The notes beneath the pieces are model-generated. The model saw nothing but the letters and a program-made list of their open reading frames with translations. It ran no database searches and was not told the origin of the DNA. Of a stretch of DNA of 64,000 bases, positions 34,431 through 43,942 are shown one piece after another. This DNA comes from an uncultured Lachnospiraceae bacterium (GTDB taxonomy: Bacteria; Bacillota; Clostridia; Lachnospirales; Lachnospiraceae), in the NCBI GenBank assembly GCA_947382625.1, contig CANDAG010000017.1, positions 1 to 64,000 of the forward strand. The letters run 5' to 3'. Both the position numbers and the translations under genes were made by a program. Position 1 is the first letter of the stretch; the number at the start of each line of letters is the position of its first letter.

Positions 34431-34624
34431 GTTACTTTTCATAGGCATGCCAGAAAACCGGCCTGGACGGAGGCAAAGTCCTTAAGGAGCCCTTTCAAAA
34501 ACGCTGGCGCTTAGCGAGGTTTTGTCGAGCTTAGCGTCCACTGCGTTTTTGTAGAGCGAGAGCGTGGCAACGTAGGACTTTGCCTCCGTCCGGGCAGCCT
34601 GCTGGCATACGTGTGAAAAGTAAC
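34431..34624. mobile_element. MITE-like element, 194 bp, with 8-bp target duplication
   Basis: Both ends carry an inverted repeat that starts GTTACTTTTCA; over the first 23 bases the two ends agree at 19. A second inverted block, GGACGGAGGCAAAGTCCT, lies at 34465-34482 and, inverted, near 34574-34591. The middle holds a further inverted repeat CAAAAACGC (34496-34504) and GCGTTTTTG (34543-34551). The direct repeat GGGATTTA flanks the element exactly at 34423-34430 and 34625-34632, as a target-site duplication would. No coding frame is inside. The transposase that would move it is not in the window. Confidence 0.75.
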
Positions 34625-34777
34625 GGGATTTATACCGGTACCTGATGGAATTCTATTTTATTTCTGGAAAAGAATACGATCCTGTGTTAAACTGTTCCAT
34701 AGAAAATTGCAGATGAAAGCTATTCCGGATCAGAACGTATGGAAGGACATTTGCGGAACCAAAATAGGAGGGACATC

Positions 34778-35029
34778 ATGTTAGAATTTAAGTATGACAC
34801 CCAATTACTGATCGAGGGAGAAGATCTGGATGAGGATGTGATTTCCGAGTACTTCACCGAGAACTTTAAGGGTGACTGCCTGCTGGCGGTAGGAGATGAG
34901 GAACTGATCAAGATCCATTTCCACACCAACGAGCCATGGAAGGTGCTGGAATATTGCTCCACCCTTGGGGAAATCTATGATATCGTGGTGGAAGATATGG
35001 ACAGACAGTCCAGAGGACTGAAAGGATAA
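34778..35029 (+). CDS. Stand-alone FakA (DAK2) middle-domain-like protein
   Basis: 83 residues. EFLLI-type start, GDCLLAVGDEELIKIHFHTNEPW and a closing VEDMDRQSRG match the segment that follows the DhaL domain in fatty acid kinase FakA (YloV), with the HFHTNEP signature. The kinase domain and the C-terminal domain are absent, and the frame has its own GGAGG site 6 bases before the ATG, so it looks like a genuine small gene rather than a remnant. Often labelled 'kinase to dihydroxyacetone kinase'. Function unknown. The M3 peptidase starts 26 bases later. Confidence 0.75.
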   Translation: MLEFKYDTQLLIEGEDLDEDVISEYFTENFKGDCLLAVGDEELIKIHFHTNEPWKVLEYCSTLGEIYDIVVEDMDRQSRGLKG

Positions 35030-35055
35030 TGACTGTAGTAAGGAGGAAACAGAAC

Positions 35056-36759
35056 ATGAAATTTTCAGAAATGCCGTACGAACGGCCCGATTTGGAAGAT
35101 TTAAAGAAGCAGATGGCAGCGCTGATCGAGGAGCTTAAAGGGGCAAAGAGCTTCGAAGCCGCCAAAGAGACCTTTATGAAGATGGAGACCTTAGAGAAGA
35201 ATATCGAAACCAGACACAGCCTTGCTCATATCAGATATGACATTGATACCCGTGATGAATTTTACGGGGGTGAGGTGAAGTTCTGGAACAGCGCTCTGCC
35301 GGAGCTGCAGGAGTATCAGCAGCAGTGGACAAAGGCCGTGCTTGAGAGTGCTTTCAGGCCGGAGTTTGAGAAGGAGTTTGGCAGCGTATTGTTCCTGAAT
35401 GCAGAGATCAGTCTGAAAACCTTCTCCCCGGACATTATCCCGGAGCTGCAGAAGGAAAATGACTTAAGCCAGGAATACACAAAGCTGATCGCTTCCGCAC
35501 AGATCCCCTTTGAGGGAAAGACCTATACGCTTTCCCAGCTCACTCCTTTTAAGACGGACAGTGACGATGCGCGCCGTCTTGCCGCCTGGAAGGCAGAGGG
35601 AGAGTGGTATAAGGAGCATCAGGACAAGCTGGATGAGATTTATGACCAGATGGTGAAGCTCCGTGACCAGATGGGACGTAAGCTGGGCTTTGACGGTTAC
35701 ACTCAGCTTGGTTATTACAGGATGCAGCGGAACTGCTACGACAAAAATGATGTGGAGAGGTTCCGGGAAAGCGTTGTTAAATACCTGGTGCCGGTAGCAA
35801 GCGAGGTTTACAAAAAGCAGGCGCAGAGACTTTCCAAAGAGTATCCCATGAGCTTTGCGGATAATGCCCTTGCATTCCGTTCCGGAAATGCCCGCCCGGC
35901 AGGGACGCCGGATGACATCCTGATGCAGGGAAGGAAGTTCTACGACGAGCTCTCTCCCGAGACCAGCGAATTCTTCCGCACCATGCTGGAGGGAGAGCTT
36001 TTGGATGTGCTTTCTACGGAGGGCAAAGCGGGAGGCGGTTACTGTACCAGCCTGCCGGACTATGAGGTTCCCTTTATCTTTGCAAACTTTAACGGAACCC
36101 AGCATGACGTGGAGGTGGTCACCCATGAGGCCGGACATGCTTTTGCTGCATGGATGAACAGAAACAGGGTGCCCTTAGAGACGGTGTGGCCTTCTCTGGA
36201 GGCCTGTGAGGTGCATTCCATGTCCATGGAATTTTTTGCATGGCCCTGGGCGGATGGATTCTTCGGGGCGGATACCCGCAAATTCCGCTATACCCATTTA
36301 TCTGATGCCCTGACCTTTATCCCCTACGGTACCATGGTAGATCATTTCCAGCATATCGTCTATGAAAAGCCGGAGATGACGCCTGCAGAGCGTCACGGTG
36401 TGTGGAAGGAGCTTCTGGGAGTTTATATGCCCTGGATGCGTCTGGACGGGGAGATCCCCTTCTATGCAGAAGGAGAAGGCTGGCAGCGGCAGCACCACAT
36501 TTATACCCGTCCTTTCTATTATATAGATTATTGTCTGGCACAGACCGTATCCCTTCAGTTCTGGGCAAGGATACAGAAGGATGCAGAAGATGCATGGAAG
36601 CATTACATGGCATATACGAAGCAGGGCGGCAGCGCCGTATTTACAGAGCTTTTGAAGAACGCGGAGCTGGATAGTCCTTTTGAGGCAACCTGCCTGAAAG
36701 AAGTGTGTGCAGCAGCGAGAGAGTGGCTGGATGCCTATGACCTGACGGGGATAGCGTAA
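35056..36759 (+). CDS. M3-family oligoendopeptidase
   Basis: 567-residue cytoplasmic zinc peptidase of the PepF/thimet family, which trims imported oligopeptides. The zinc site is HEAGH at 357-361 with the third ligand Glu385 in EACEVHSMSMEFF. NFNGTQHDVEVVTHEAGHAF and EGEGWQRQHHIYTRPFYYIDY near 480 are typical. AGGAGG lies 8 bases before the ATG. The oligopeptide importer starts 0.8 kb downstream, a sensible neighbour for a peptidase. Confidence 0.93.
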   Translation: MKFSEMPYERPDLEDLKKQMAALIEELKGAKSFEAAKETFMKMETLEKNIETRHSLAHIRYDIDTRDEFYGGEVKFWNSALPELQEYQQQWTKAVLESAFRPEFEKEFGSVLFLNAEISLKTFSPDIIPELQKENDLSQEYTKLIASAQIPFEGKTYTLSQLTPFKTDSDDARRLAAWKAEGEWYKEHQDKLDEIYDQMVKLRDQMGRKLGFDGYTQLGYYRMQRNCYDKNDVERFRESVVKYLVPVASEVYKKQAQRLSKEYPMSFADNALAFRSGNARPAGTPDDILMQGRKFYDELSPETSEFFRTMLEGELLDVLSTEGKAGGGYCTSLPDYEVPFIFANFNGTQHDVEVVTHEAGHAFAAWMNRNRVPLETVWPSLEACEVHSMSMEFFAWPWADGFFGADTRKFRYTHLSDALTFIPYGTMVDHFQHIVYEKPEMTPAERHGVWKELLGVYMPWMRLDGEIPFYAEGEGWQRQHHIYTRPFYYIDYCLAQTVSLQFWARIQKDAEDAWKHYMAYTKQGGSAVFTELLKNAELDSPFEATCLKEVCAAAREWLDAYDLTGIA

Positions 36760-36819
36760 GAAATTATGCGCGGCGGACTGTTTGGCGAACCGTCATTATG
36801 TCAAGAAATGAGGTAAAAA

Positions 36820-37356
36820 ATGGCAAGTCAGAAAAAGTGGGGCAAAAACGGTTATCTCCAGGACTTTAAGGGAAACCGTAAGGATGGTTATGTCTATACA
36901 GGAGAGAGCTGGCAGGCGAAGGAGCCGGAGAGAAAAAGATGTCTTACAAAGCTGTGGGCGCTGCAGGCACTGATGCTGTTTGCTGTGATCCTGCCGGGAC
37001 TTTTGACTACTGCAGGCCTGCAGAATACCTTTTATGTGATCCTGCCCTACGTTTTCTGGCTGATCTCAGACTTTTATCTGGCCTATGTGCTGGGAAGCCT
37101 GACCTTTGGGGGCAACCCCATGCGTAATTATGTTTATGAGCGCACCGTAGCACGGCTCGTGCCCTGCGCCGCCGCCCCCTTCGCGGGGGCGGCGCTTACG
37201 GCGCTTAGTCTGTGTGTCTTTCTGTTAAGGGGCGGCGCGGGACAGGGAGTCCTTTTATGCTTCATTTGCTCTTTTCTGCAGGGATTCTGCTTCTTCCTTA
37301 TTAAAAGGGCAGATATTGCCAGTATCTGGACAAAGCTGTCATCTTGCACCAAATAA
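36820..37356 (+). CDS. Small polytopic membrane protein, unknown
   Basis: 178 residues. A hydrophilic, basic N-terminus (1-45, with WGKNGYLQDFKGN) is followed by four hydrophobic segments (about 50-68, 73-95, 118-140, 145-165). No family recognised. GAGGT lies just before the ATG. It is 60 bases after the M3 peptidase gene and may be its operon partner; nothing in the sequence suggests a catalytic role. Confidence 0.7.
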   Translation: MASQKKWGKNGYLQDFKGNRKDGYVYTGESWQAKEPERKRCLTKLWALQALMLFAVILPGLLTTAGLQNTFYVILPYVFWLISDFYLAYVLGSLTFGGNPMRNYVYERTVARLVPCAAAPFAGAALTALSLCVFLLRGGAGQGVLLCFICSFLQGFCFFLIKRADIASIWTKLSSCTK

Positions 37357-37410
37357 TCTTTGTATTTCGATTTTTTCAGTCAAAAAATCCAGTCTGAAAT
37401 GAAAAAAGTA

Positions 37411-37440
37411 TTGACAAACCATCGTCTGAATGTATATCAT
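37411..37440 (+). promoter_or_regulatory. Promoter of the oppA-like gene
   Basis: TTGACA (37411-37416), an 18-base spacer and TATCAT (37435-37440), 108 bases before the start. The leader holds two hairpins, ATACAAC/GTTGTAT (37458-37476) and TAGCTTAC/GTAAGCTA (near 37492-37517), then AAGGAGG. Confidence 0.75.
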
Positions 37441-37547
37441 AAGGGTGTTGTGTACGCATACAACATACAGTTGTATTTCTCACGTGCATAATAGCTTACA
37501 GCCAGAGCCGTAAGCTAAGAAGTTATTAAAATTCAGAAGGAGGTTTT

Positions 37548-39893
37548 ATGAAAATGAAATCCGCAAAGAAACTTTTTGCATTGCTGCTTGCATTTGTGAT
37601 GGTTCTTTCACTGGCAGCCTGCGGCGGTTCCGACAATAGTACTACGCCGGATACCAGCGATGCAGCTACAGAAGATGCCGGCGATGACAGCAGTGCGGCT
37701 GATTCGGAAACAGCAGATTCCGAGGACGCATCCGGGGAGGAGAGCGCAGCACCTGAAAACGACACACTGGTTACCACAGTGGAGCAGGGGCTGGAAGGCA
37801 AGTTTTCCCCGTTCTTTGGCTTATCAGCCAATGACGTTACCATTTGGGAAGCTACACAGGCATATACCATCGAGGTTGACCGTGTAAGTAACCCGATCAT
37901 GACAGGTATTGAAGGCGAGACCCGCGAATACAACGGAACCGATTATACCTATTACACCGCTTCTGATATGGTGGTTACCGAGAATGAAGACGGTACAGTG
38001 TACTATGATATCACCATGCGCGATGACATCAAGTTTACCGATGGCACTACAGCAGACATCGACGACGTGATCTTCGCAATGTATGTATATCTTGATCCTA
38101 CTTATGACGGAAACTCAACTCTGTTCTCTACCGCAATTGAAGGTATTGAAGAGTACCGTTCCGGTATCGAGCCTCTTTACTCTCTGCTTATTGCAGCAGG
38201 CGAGGACAATACCGACTTTACTTACTGGGATGAAGCAACCCAGACCGCTTTCTGGACAGAGGGTCTGCCTGCAGCAGGAGATGCTTTTGCTCAGTCCATT
38301 CTTGATTACTGTGTAAACAATGGCTATGCAGCAGCTACCGATCCGGTTGAAGTGATTGCTCCTAACTGGGGCTATGAGCTGGCCGAAGGTGCTACGGTAA
38401 CAGATTTCTTTAATACCATGTTAGAAAATTTCGAAGGCGATTACAGCGCTCTGTCTGATACAGAAACAGCAAGCGGAAGCCTTTGGAGTTATATGGATCC
38501 TGCTTACCAGGTTGGTGTTGAGACCGGCGAGTCTGCACCTAACGTATCCGGTATCCAGCGTACAGGCGATTACTCCATGCGTATCGTAGCTTCTAAGGTT
38601 GACGCTACCATGATCTATCAGCTGGCTATTCCCATCACTCCTATGCATTACTATGGTGATGAGAGTCTTTATGACTATGACAACAACAGCTTCGGTTTTG
38701 TAAAGGGTGACCTTTCAGGCGTGAAGTCCAAGACAAGCGCACCTATGGGCGCAGGTCCTTACATCTTTAAGGAATACTCCAACGGTGTAGTTTACATGGA
38801 TGCCAACCCTGATTACTTCAAGGGTGCTCCCAAGATTCCTCACCTCAACTTCATGGAAGCAGCAGAGGCCGATAAGGTTACCGGTATCACTGCAGGAACC
38901 ATGGATATCACAGACCCCAGCTACTCTACAGATGTGGCTTCTCAGGTTGCTGATATCAACGGAACAGAGGATTTAGATGGTCCTACCATCACTACCAGAC
39001 TGATCGATTACCGTGGATATGGTTATGTAGGTCTTGCAGCTAACAACGTAAAGGTTGGAAACGACGGTTCTTCCGAAGAATCCCGTAACCTGCGTAAGGC
39101 TATTGCAACCGTGATTTCCGCTTACCGTGATGAAGGTATTGATTCCTATTATGGAAGTACTGCTTCTATCATCAACTATCCGATCTCCAATACCTCCTGG
39201 GCAGCGCCTCAGGTTACAGATGACGGCTATCAGGTTGCTTACTCTGTAGATGTAAACGGAGATCCCATCTATACAGACGGAATGTCTACCGAAGAAAGAT
39301 ATGCGGCAGCCCTTGAGGCAGCTCTTGGATACTTCGAGGCAGCCGGATTTACCGTAGAAGATGGTAAGGTTACCGCAGCTCCTGCCGGAGCAAAATTAGA
39401 GTATCAGGTAAACATTGGTGCAGGCGGCGCTGGCGACCATCCTACTTTCCTGATCCTTAAGAATGCCGGCGATGCACTTGCTACCATCGGTATTACTCTT
39501 ACAGTTAATGACCTTGCAAACTCCAGCGATCTGTATGCTTCTTATCAGACCGGTGTTGCAGAGATGTGGTGTGCAGCATGGCAGGCAGGTACCGATCCTG
39601 ATATGTATCAGCTTTATCATTCACAGGGTTCTACCAACTACTATCAGATTTCTGATACAGAGTTAGATGAGCTGATCGAGGCCGGACGTCTTTCCACTGA
39701 CCAGACCTACCGTAAAGGCCTTTATAAGGCTGCTATGGAGATCATCATGGATTGGGGTGTAGAGCTTCCTGTATATCAGCGTTCCGAGTGTGTTATGATC
39801 TCCTCTGAGCGTGTAAAGGCAGATACTCTTCCTTCCGATATGACTCCTTACTGGGGCTGGATGGCTGAGGTTCAGAATATCGAGCTGAAATAA
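37548..39893 (+). CDS. Oligopeptide ABC transporter binding protein (OppA-like)
   Basis: 781-residue SBP_bac_5-family lipoprotein. The signal peptide ends SLAACG (lipidated Cys25), followed by an acidic Ser/Asp/Glu linker to about residue 75. It is about 200 residues longer than common OppA proteins, with extra sequence at about 190-320. [25 protein letters not shown] and [13 protein letters not shown] are typical family segments. Codon use is strongly biased toward gca, gct, acc and aac, unlike most neighbours, which suggests very high expression. A strong terminator follows, before the permease genes. Confidence 0.92.
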   Translation: MKMKSAKKLFALLLAFVMVLSLAACGGSDNSTTPDTSDAATEDAGDDSSAADSETADSEDASGEESAAPENDTLVTTVEQGLEGKFSPFFGLSANDVTIWEATQAYTIEVDRVSNPIMTGIEGETREYNGTDYTYYTASDMVVTENEDGTVYYDITMRDDIKFTDGTTADIDDVIFAMYVYLDPTYDGNSTLFSTAIEGIEEYRSGIEPLYSLLIAAGEDNTDFTYWDEATQTAFWTEGLPAAGDAFAQSILDYCVNNGYAAATDPVEVIAPNWGYELAEGATVTDFFNTMLENFEGDYSALSDTETASGSLWSYMDPAYQVGVETGESAPNVSGIQRTGDYSMRIVASKVDATMIYQLAIPITPMHYYGDESLYDYDNNSFGFVKGDLSGVKSKTSAPMGAGPYIFKEYSNGVVYMDANPDYFKGAPKIPHLNFMEAAEADKVTGITAGTMDITDPSYSTDVASQVADINGTEDLDGPTITTRLIDYRGYGYVGLAANNVKVGNDGSSEESRNLRKAIATVISAYRDEGIDSYYGSTASIINYPISNTSWAAPQVTDDGYQVAYSVDVNGDPIYTDGMSTEERYAAALEAALGYFEAAGFTVEDGKVTAAPAGAKLEYQVNIGAGGAGDHPTFLILKNAGDALATIGITLTVNDLANSSDLYASYQTGVAEMWCAAWQAGTDPDMYQLYHSQGSTNYYQISDTELDELIEAGRLSTDQTYRKGLYKAAMEIIMDWGVELPVYQRSECVMISSERVKADTLPSDMTPYWGWMAEVQNIELK

Positions 39894-39926
39894 CAGAATG
39901 TAACAGTTTTTAAGGGAATTTCATAT

Positions 39927-39962
39927 ATATCCCCTGCTCCGTGGGGGCAGGGGATATTTTTT
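39927..39962 (+). terminator. Terminator after the oppA-like gene
   Basis: An 11-bp stem (39927-39937 with 39947-39957) plus a T-run to 39962. As in the mgl operon, it separates the abundant binding protein from the permease genes. Confidence 0.9.
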
Positions 39963-40223
39963 GAGAGAAATTGTAAATTGCAACAGGAAAATGTGATAAC
40001 AACCTGTGGAATTCTGGCTAAAGCTGACCGACGGGTCAGCTTATATTACAATTAGCAATTGGCTATCCTGTGCAATTCAGCAGAGAGCTGCCTTATTTGC
40101 AAAGAGGCAGTTGTCTGGTGTGTTGCAGAGGTGATCAGAAAGATTTTCTGATTCTTTGACAGGCATCGAATAAAAAGGCATTTGTACCGGCCTTGCGCCG
40201 GACTATTAAAAGGAGGGATTTTT
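39963..40223 (+). other. Structured non-coding gap before oppB
   Basis: No gene is seen here. Three hairpins lie in series: AAGCTGACC with GGTCAGCTT (40021-40042), a 13-bp imperfect stem (40081-40117) and a perfect 8-bp stem ATCAGAAA with TTTCTGAT (40134-40152). A weak promoter, TTGTAA-N17-TGATAA, begins near 39971. It may be the leader of the permease operon. Confidence 0.5.
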
Positions 40224-41210
40224 TTGCGTAATTACATCATCAAGCGTATTTTGCTGTCCATCCTCATTCTCTTTAGTGTGACGTTCATCATTTACGCTAT
40301 TTTGCGTTGTCTGCCCGCATCCTATGTGGAGACTATGGCAATGCAGCTTGCGGCGGCACCGGGAGCGAAACCTTACGAGGAGTGGATTTCACAGCTTAAC
40401 GCATCTTATGGGTTGGATAAGGGAATTCTGGCCGGATATTTTATCTGGCTGGGTGATTTTGCAACCGGAAATTTTGGAGACAGTTGGAAATTCACAGTTC
40501 CTGTAATCGAGAAATTCAATGATGTAATCTGGCTTTCTTTTGTGATGGGGGCAATTTCTTTTGTTTTACAGTTGGTGATCGCCATTCCTCTTGGAATTAT
40601 AGCTGCTACCAAGCAATATTCCAAAGCGGATTATGTGATCACAGCCAGTGCTCTGGTGGGAATTTCACTGCCGACGTTCTTTTTTGCCACGTTGCTGAAG
40701 CTTGTTTTTGCTGTGAAGCTGCAGTGGTTTGATGTGTCGGGATTGGTAGGACGAAATTATGCACAGTTGGATTCCTGGGGACAGTTTATGGATAAAGCAA
40801 ACCATCTGGTACTGCCCATTGTAACACTGGTGATCATATCGATCGGTTCCCTGATGCGTTATACCCGTACCAATATGCTTGAGGTGTTAAATTCCGATTA
40901 CATACGGACTGCAAGGGCAAAGGGCTTAAGCGAGCACAAGGTGGTTTATAAGCATGCCTTCCGTAATACCCTGATCCCGCTTGTGACAATTGTAGGCGGT
41001 TCCCTGCCGGGCTTGTTTTCGGGAGCGCTTATTACAGAGACTATCTTTTCGATTCCGGGCATCGGCTTTACCTCTTATCAGGCTATGGTGATCGGGGATA
41101 TTCCCTTTTCCATGTTCTATATGACGTTTCTTGCCGTGTTGACTCTTGCCGGGAATCTGATATCTGATATCTTGTATGCGGTGGTTGATCCCCGTGTGCG
41201 GATTGCGTAG
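40224..41210 (+). CDS. Oligopeptide ABC transporter permease (OppB-like)
   Basis: 328-residue permease with an N-terminal membrane helix (RNYIIKRILLSILILFSVTFIIY), five more helices, and the inner-membrane-permease EAA loop RTARAKGLSEHKVVYKHAFRNTLIPL near 235-260. The TTG at 40224 has AGGAGG about 7 bases upstream and gives the usual family start; the frame back to 40182 lacks a site. First gene of the coupled permease-ATPase operon. Confidence 0.92.
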   Translation: MRNYIIKRILLSILILFSVTFIIYAILRCLPASYVETMAMQLAAAPGAKPYEEWISQLNASYGLDKGILAGYFIWLGDFATGNFGDSWKFTVPVIEKFNDVIWLSFVMGAISFVLQLVIAIPLGIIAATKQYSKADYVITASALVGISLPTFFFATLLKLVFAVKLQWFDVSGLVGRNYAQLDSWGQFMDKANHLVLPIVTLVIISIGSLMRYTRTNMLEVLNSDYIRTARAKGLSEHKVVYKHAFRNTLIPLVTIVGGSLPGLFSGALITETIFSIPGIGFTSYQAMVIGDIPFSMFYMTFLAVLTLAGNLISDILYAVVDPRVRIA

Positions 41211-41225
41211 AAAGGAGGAGTAGAA

Positions 41226-42779
41226 ATGTCTGACAAAAATAATATGTATGCTCAGAATAATGATTCGGAAGAAACTCTCTCCCTGAACGATGACCGGCGT
41301 GTCAAGACTCTTTCCCCGGGAGCGCTTGTTATGAAGCGTTTTTTCCGTAACCGTCTGGCGGTAATTGGATTGATCATGTTAGGTACAATGTTTGCATTTT
41401 CTTTTATTGGCGGAATGATCTCTCCTTACAGGCAGGATGAACAGTTTTATACCTATACTTATCTTGAAAAAGAATATGTGGCGGTAACCAAAAATAATGA
41501 TTTCCGTTATGTGGCGGCGGAGGGAAAAGAGTTTGGCTCTGCAGCCCAGGCGCAGTTTTTACTGGCGCAAATGACCGGAAAGGAAGAATTTTCTTATAAG
41601 GATGTGACTTATGGGGTAGCACAGGAAGGAACCGATTTTTATTCTCTTTCCGTAGATGGAGAACCCATCGCTATTGCCTATAAGGACATTGTAAATGCTG
41701 CGGATGGGGCAGAAGACCTTCCTTTTGCGGTAAAGTATGCGGCTTTGACAGCTTATTCCAATGAGGAGACAGGTGCTTTTTCTGCTGACGGCAAGGAATA
41801 TGAGTTGGATGACGCGGGAAATATATCTGCAGGCGGAGAGATTTTAGGTTATATCAGCCGTTTTGTGGTACAGTCCAAAGAAAATGGCGTTGTCATTACG
41901 AGAGACTTTAAGGAGCGCTTAGAGGAAGCTTTGGATGGCGATGCGGAAGAATTCGCTTACACAGGAGAGGATGGGGAGGAGCATAACTACTCCATCAGCT
42001 ATGATGCATCCGCCAAGGTGTGGTCTGTTATGCAGGAGACGGAAACCTATGTATATGACCAGTATTCCCAGCCTTCATCGACACATCCATTAGGTACTGA
42101 CACCAATGGTATGGATATGCTTACCCGTCTGATGTATGGTGGCAGGGTTTCTTTGATCATCGGATTCATCGTTGTTATCATTGAGACTGTGTTGGGTGTT
42201 ATCTTAGGCGGTATTTCCGGATATTTCGGCAAATGGGTGGATAACCTGATCATGCGTATCGTGGATATTTTCTACTGTATCCCGTCTATGCCCCTTATCA
42301 TTATCTTAGGAGCTGCTATGGACGGTATGAGAGTGGATCCTCAGATCCGTATGTTATATCTGATGTTGATCCTGGGCTTCCTTGGATGGCCTGGTATTGC
42401 CAGGCTGGTGAGAGGACAGATCTTATCTCTCAGGGAGCAGGAGTTTATGACAGCGGCAGAAGCCTGCGGTATCAGTGTTTCAAGAAGAATTTTCAAGCAC
42501 CTGATCCCTAATGTAATCCCTCAGCTTATTGTAACATGTACCATGAGCCTTGGTTCCATTATCCTTACGGAATCCACCTTATCCTTCCTGGGATTGGGCG
42601 TAAAATTCCCCTTTGCTTCCTGGGGAAATATCATCAACGATGTAAATAACGCTTATGTGCTTACAAATTACTGGTTTATCTGGATTCCTGCCGGATTTTG
42701 TATTCTGATTTCCGTTTTGGGCTTTAACTTTGTGGGTGACGGCCTCCGTGACGCCTTTGATCCCAGAATGAAGCGATGA
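41226..42779 (+). CDS. Oligopeptide ABC transporter permease (OppC-like) with large extra domain
   Basis: 517 residues against about 300 for the family. The N-terminal helix (about 42-62) and the conserved THPLGTDTNGMDML (286-299) are separated by about 210 residues (72-283) that should lie outside the membrane; family members have a few tens there. The extra part is acidic with short repeated hydrophobic strands. The core then has five helices and the EAA loop TAAEACGISVSRRIFKHLIPNV. AGGAGG lies upstream. It forms the pore with OppB. Confidence 0.9.
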   Translation: MSDKNNMYAQNNDSEETLSLNDDRRVKTLSPGALVMKRFFRNRLAVIGLIMLGTMFAFSFIGGMISPYRQDEQFYTYTYLEKEYVAVTKNNDFRYVAAEGKEFGSAAQAQFLLAQMTGKEEFSYKDVTYGVAQEGTDFYSLSVDGEPIAIAYKDIVNAADGAEDLPFAVKYAALTAYSNEETGAFSADGKEYELDDAGNISAGGEILGYISRFVVQSKENGVVITRDFKERLEEALDGDAEEFAYTGEDGEEHNYSISYDASAKVWSVMQETETYVYDQYSQPSSTHPLGTDTNGMDMLTRLMYGGRVSLIIGFIVVIIETVLGVILGGISGYFGKWVDNLIMRIVDIFYCIPSMPLIIILGAAMDGMRVDPQIRMLYLMLILGFLGWPGIARLVRGQILSLREQEFMTAAEACGISVSRRIFKHLIPNVIPQLIVTCTMSLGSIILTESTLSFLGLGVKFPFASWGNIINDVNNAYVLTNYWFIWIPAGFCILISVLGFNFVGDGLRDAFDPRMKR

Positions 42780-42796
42780 GAAAGGAGAAGTGAACA

Positions 42797-43942
42797 ATGG
42801 CTAAGAATAAACCGGAAGGTTATCTTTCTGCGAAGGAATCCCGCCGGATTTCCAAAGAAAACCGCCGCATCACCAATCAGTTTGAAAAGGAACGCAAGCG
42901 GAAAAACGTGCCGGAGTCTGAGTATACAACAACCATGCATGATTCGAACAATGCTGTGGAATTTGACAATCTGCACACCTATTTCTTTACCGATGCGGGA
43001 ACAGTAAAGTCAGTAGACGGCGTGAGCTTCGAGGTTCCCATCGGCAAGACGGTAGGCGTGGTGGGAGAGTCCGGCTGTGGTAAGTCTGTTACCAGCCTGT
43101 CCCTGATGCAGCTCATTCAGCGTCCCCAGGGACAGATTGTAGAAGGCGAGATCCGTCTGAATTTAGGAAACGAAAAGGCGTACAATATCGTTAAAACGCC
43201 TAATGATAAAATGAAAGAGCTTCGGGGAAATTATGTTTCCATGATCTTCCAGGAGCCCATGACCAGCTTAAATCCGGTATTCCGTATCGGAGAGCAGGTG
43301 GATGAGGTAATTGCCCTTCATGAGGATAAGAGCAAGGAGGAAATAAAGGCCCGGACCATTGAGCTTCTTGGAATGGTAGGGATTGCTAACAGTGAGGGTG
43401 TGTATCAGATGTATCCTCACGAGCTCTCCGGCGGTATGCGTCAGAGGGTTATGATTGCCATGGCCCTTGCCTGCAATCCGCGGATCATCATTGCAGATGA
43501 GCCCACAACGGCTCTGGACGTAACCATTCAGGCACAGATACTGGATCTTTTGCGGAATCTGAAGGATAAGATCAATTCCTCCATCATGCTGATCACCCAT
43601 GACCTGGGCGTGATCGCGGAAATGGCCGACTATGTAGTGGTTATGTATGCCGGACGTGTGGTGGAGAAGGGAACGGTAAGGGATATTTTTACCAATCCAT
43701 CCCATCCCTATACCATCGGCCTGATGGCATCTAAACCGGTAGTAGGCAAAGATGTGGACCGACTCTATTCCATTCCCGGAAAGGTGCCGAATCCGGTGAA
43801 TATGCCTGATTACTGCTATTATAAAGACCGTTGTGAAATGTGCGTGGGCGGCTGTGAGGGAAAATACCCGGAGGAGATCAGCCTTTCCGAGACTCACAAG
43901 GTCAGCTGCTATCGTTTTTATGACAGAAAGGGGGAGAAATAA
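42797..43942 (+). CDS. Oligopeptide ABC transporter ATPase (OppD-like)
   Basis: 381 residues: a basic N-terminal extension (1-50), Walker A GESGCGKSVTS near 93, signature LSGGMRQRVMIAMAL near 211, Walker B IIIADEPTTALDV near 233, and the C-terminal Cys-rich OppD/F motif (YCYYKDRCEMCVGGC) that can bind an iron-sulfur cluster. The next ATPase starts immediately after the stop codon. Confidence 0.94.
   Translation: MAKNKPEGYLSAKESRRISKENRRITNQFEKERKRKNVPESEYTTTMHDSNNAVEFDNLHTYFFTDAGTVKSVDGVSFEVPIGKTVGVVGESGCGKSVTSLSLMQLIQRPQGQIVEGEIRLNLGNEKAYNIVKTPNDKMKELRGNYVSMIFQEPMTSLNPVFRIGEQVDEVIALHEDKSKEEIKARTIELLGMVGIANSEGVYQMYPHELSGGMRQRVMIAMALACNPRIIIADEPTTALDVTIQAQILDLLRNLKDKINSSIMLITHDLGVIAEMADYVVVMYAGRVVEKGTVRDIFTNPSHPYTIGLMASKPVVGKDVDRLYSIPGKVPNPVNMPDYCYYKDRCEMCVGGCEGKYPEEISLSETHKVSCYRFYDRKGEK

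Noticed and set aside
34431-34624. Reading the inverted-repeat element as a plain transcription terminator
   Set aside because: It lacks a T-run at its ends and has an exact 8-bp flanking duplication, which fits a mobile element better, though it may also stop transcription.
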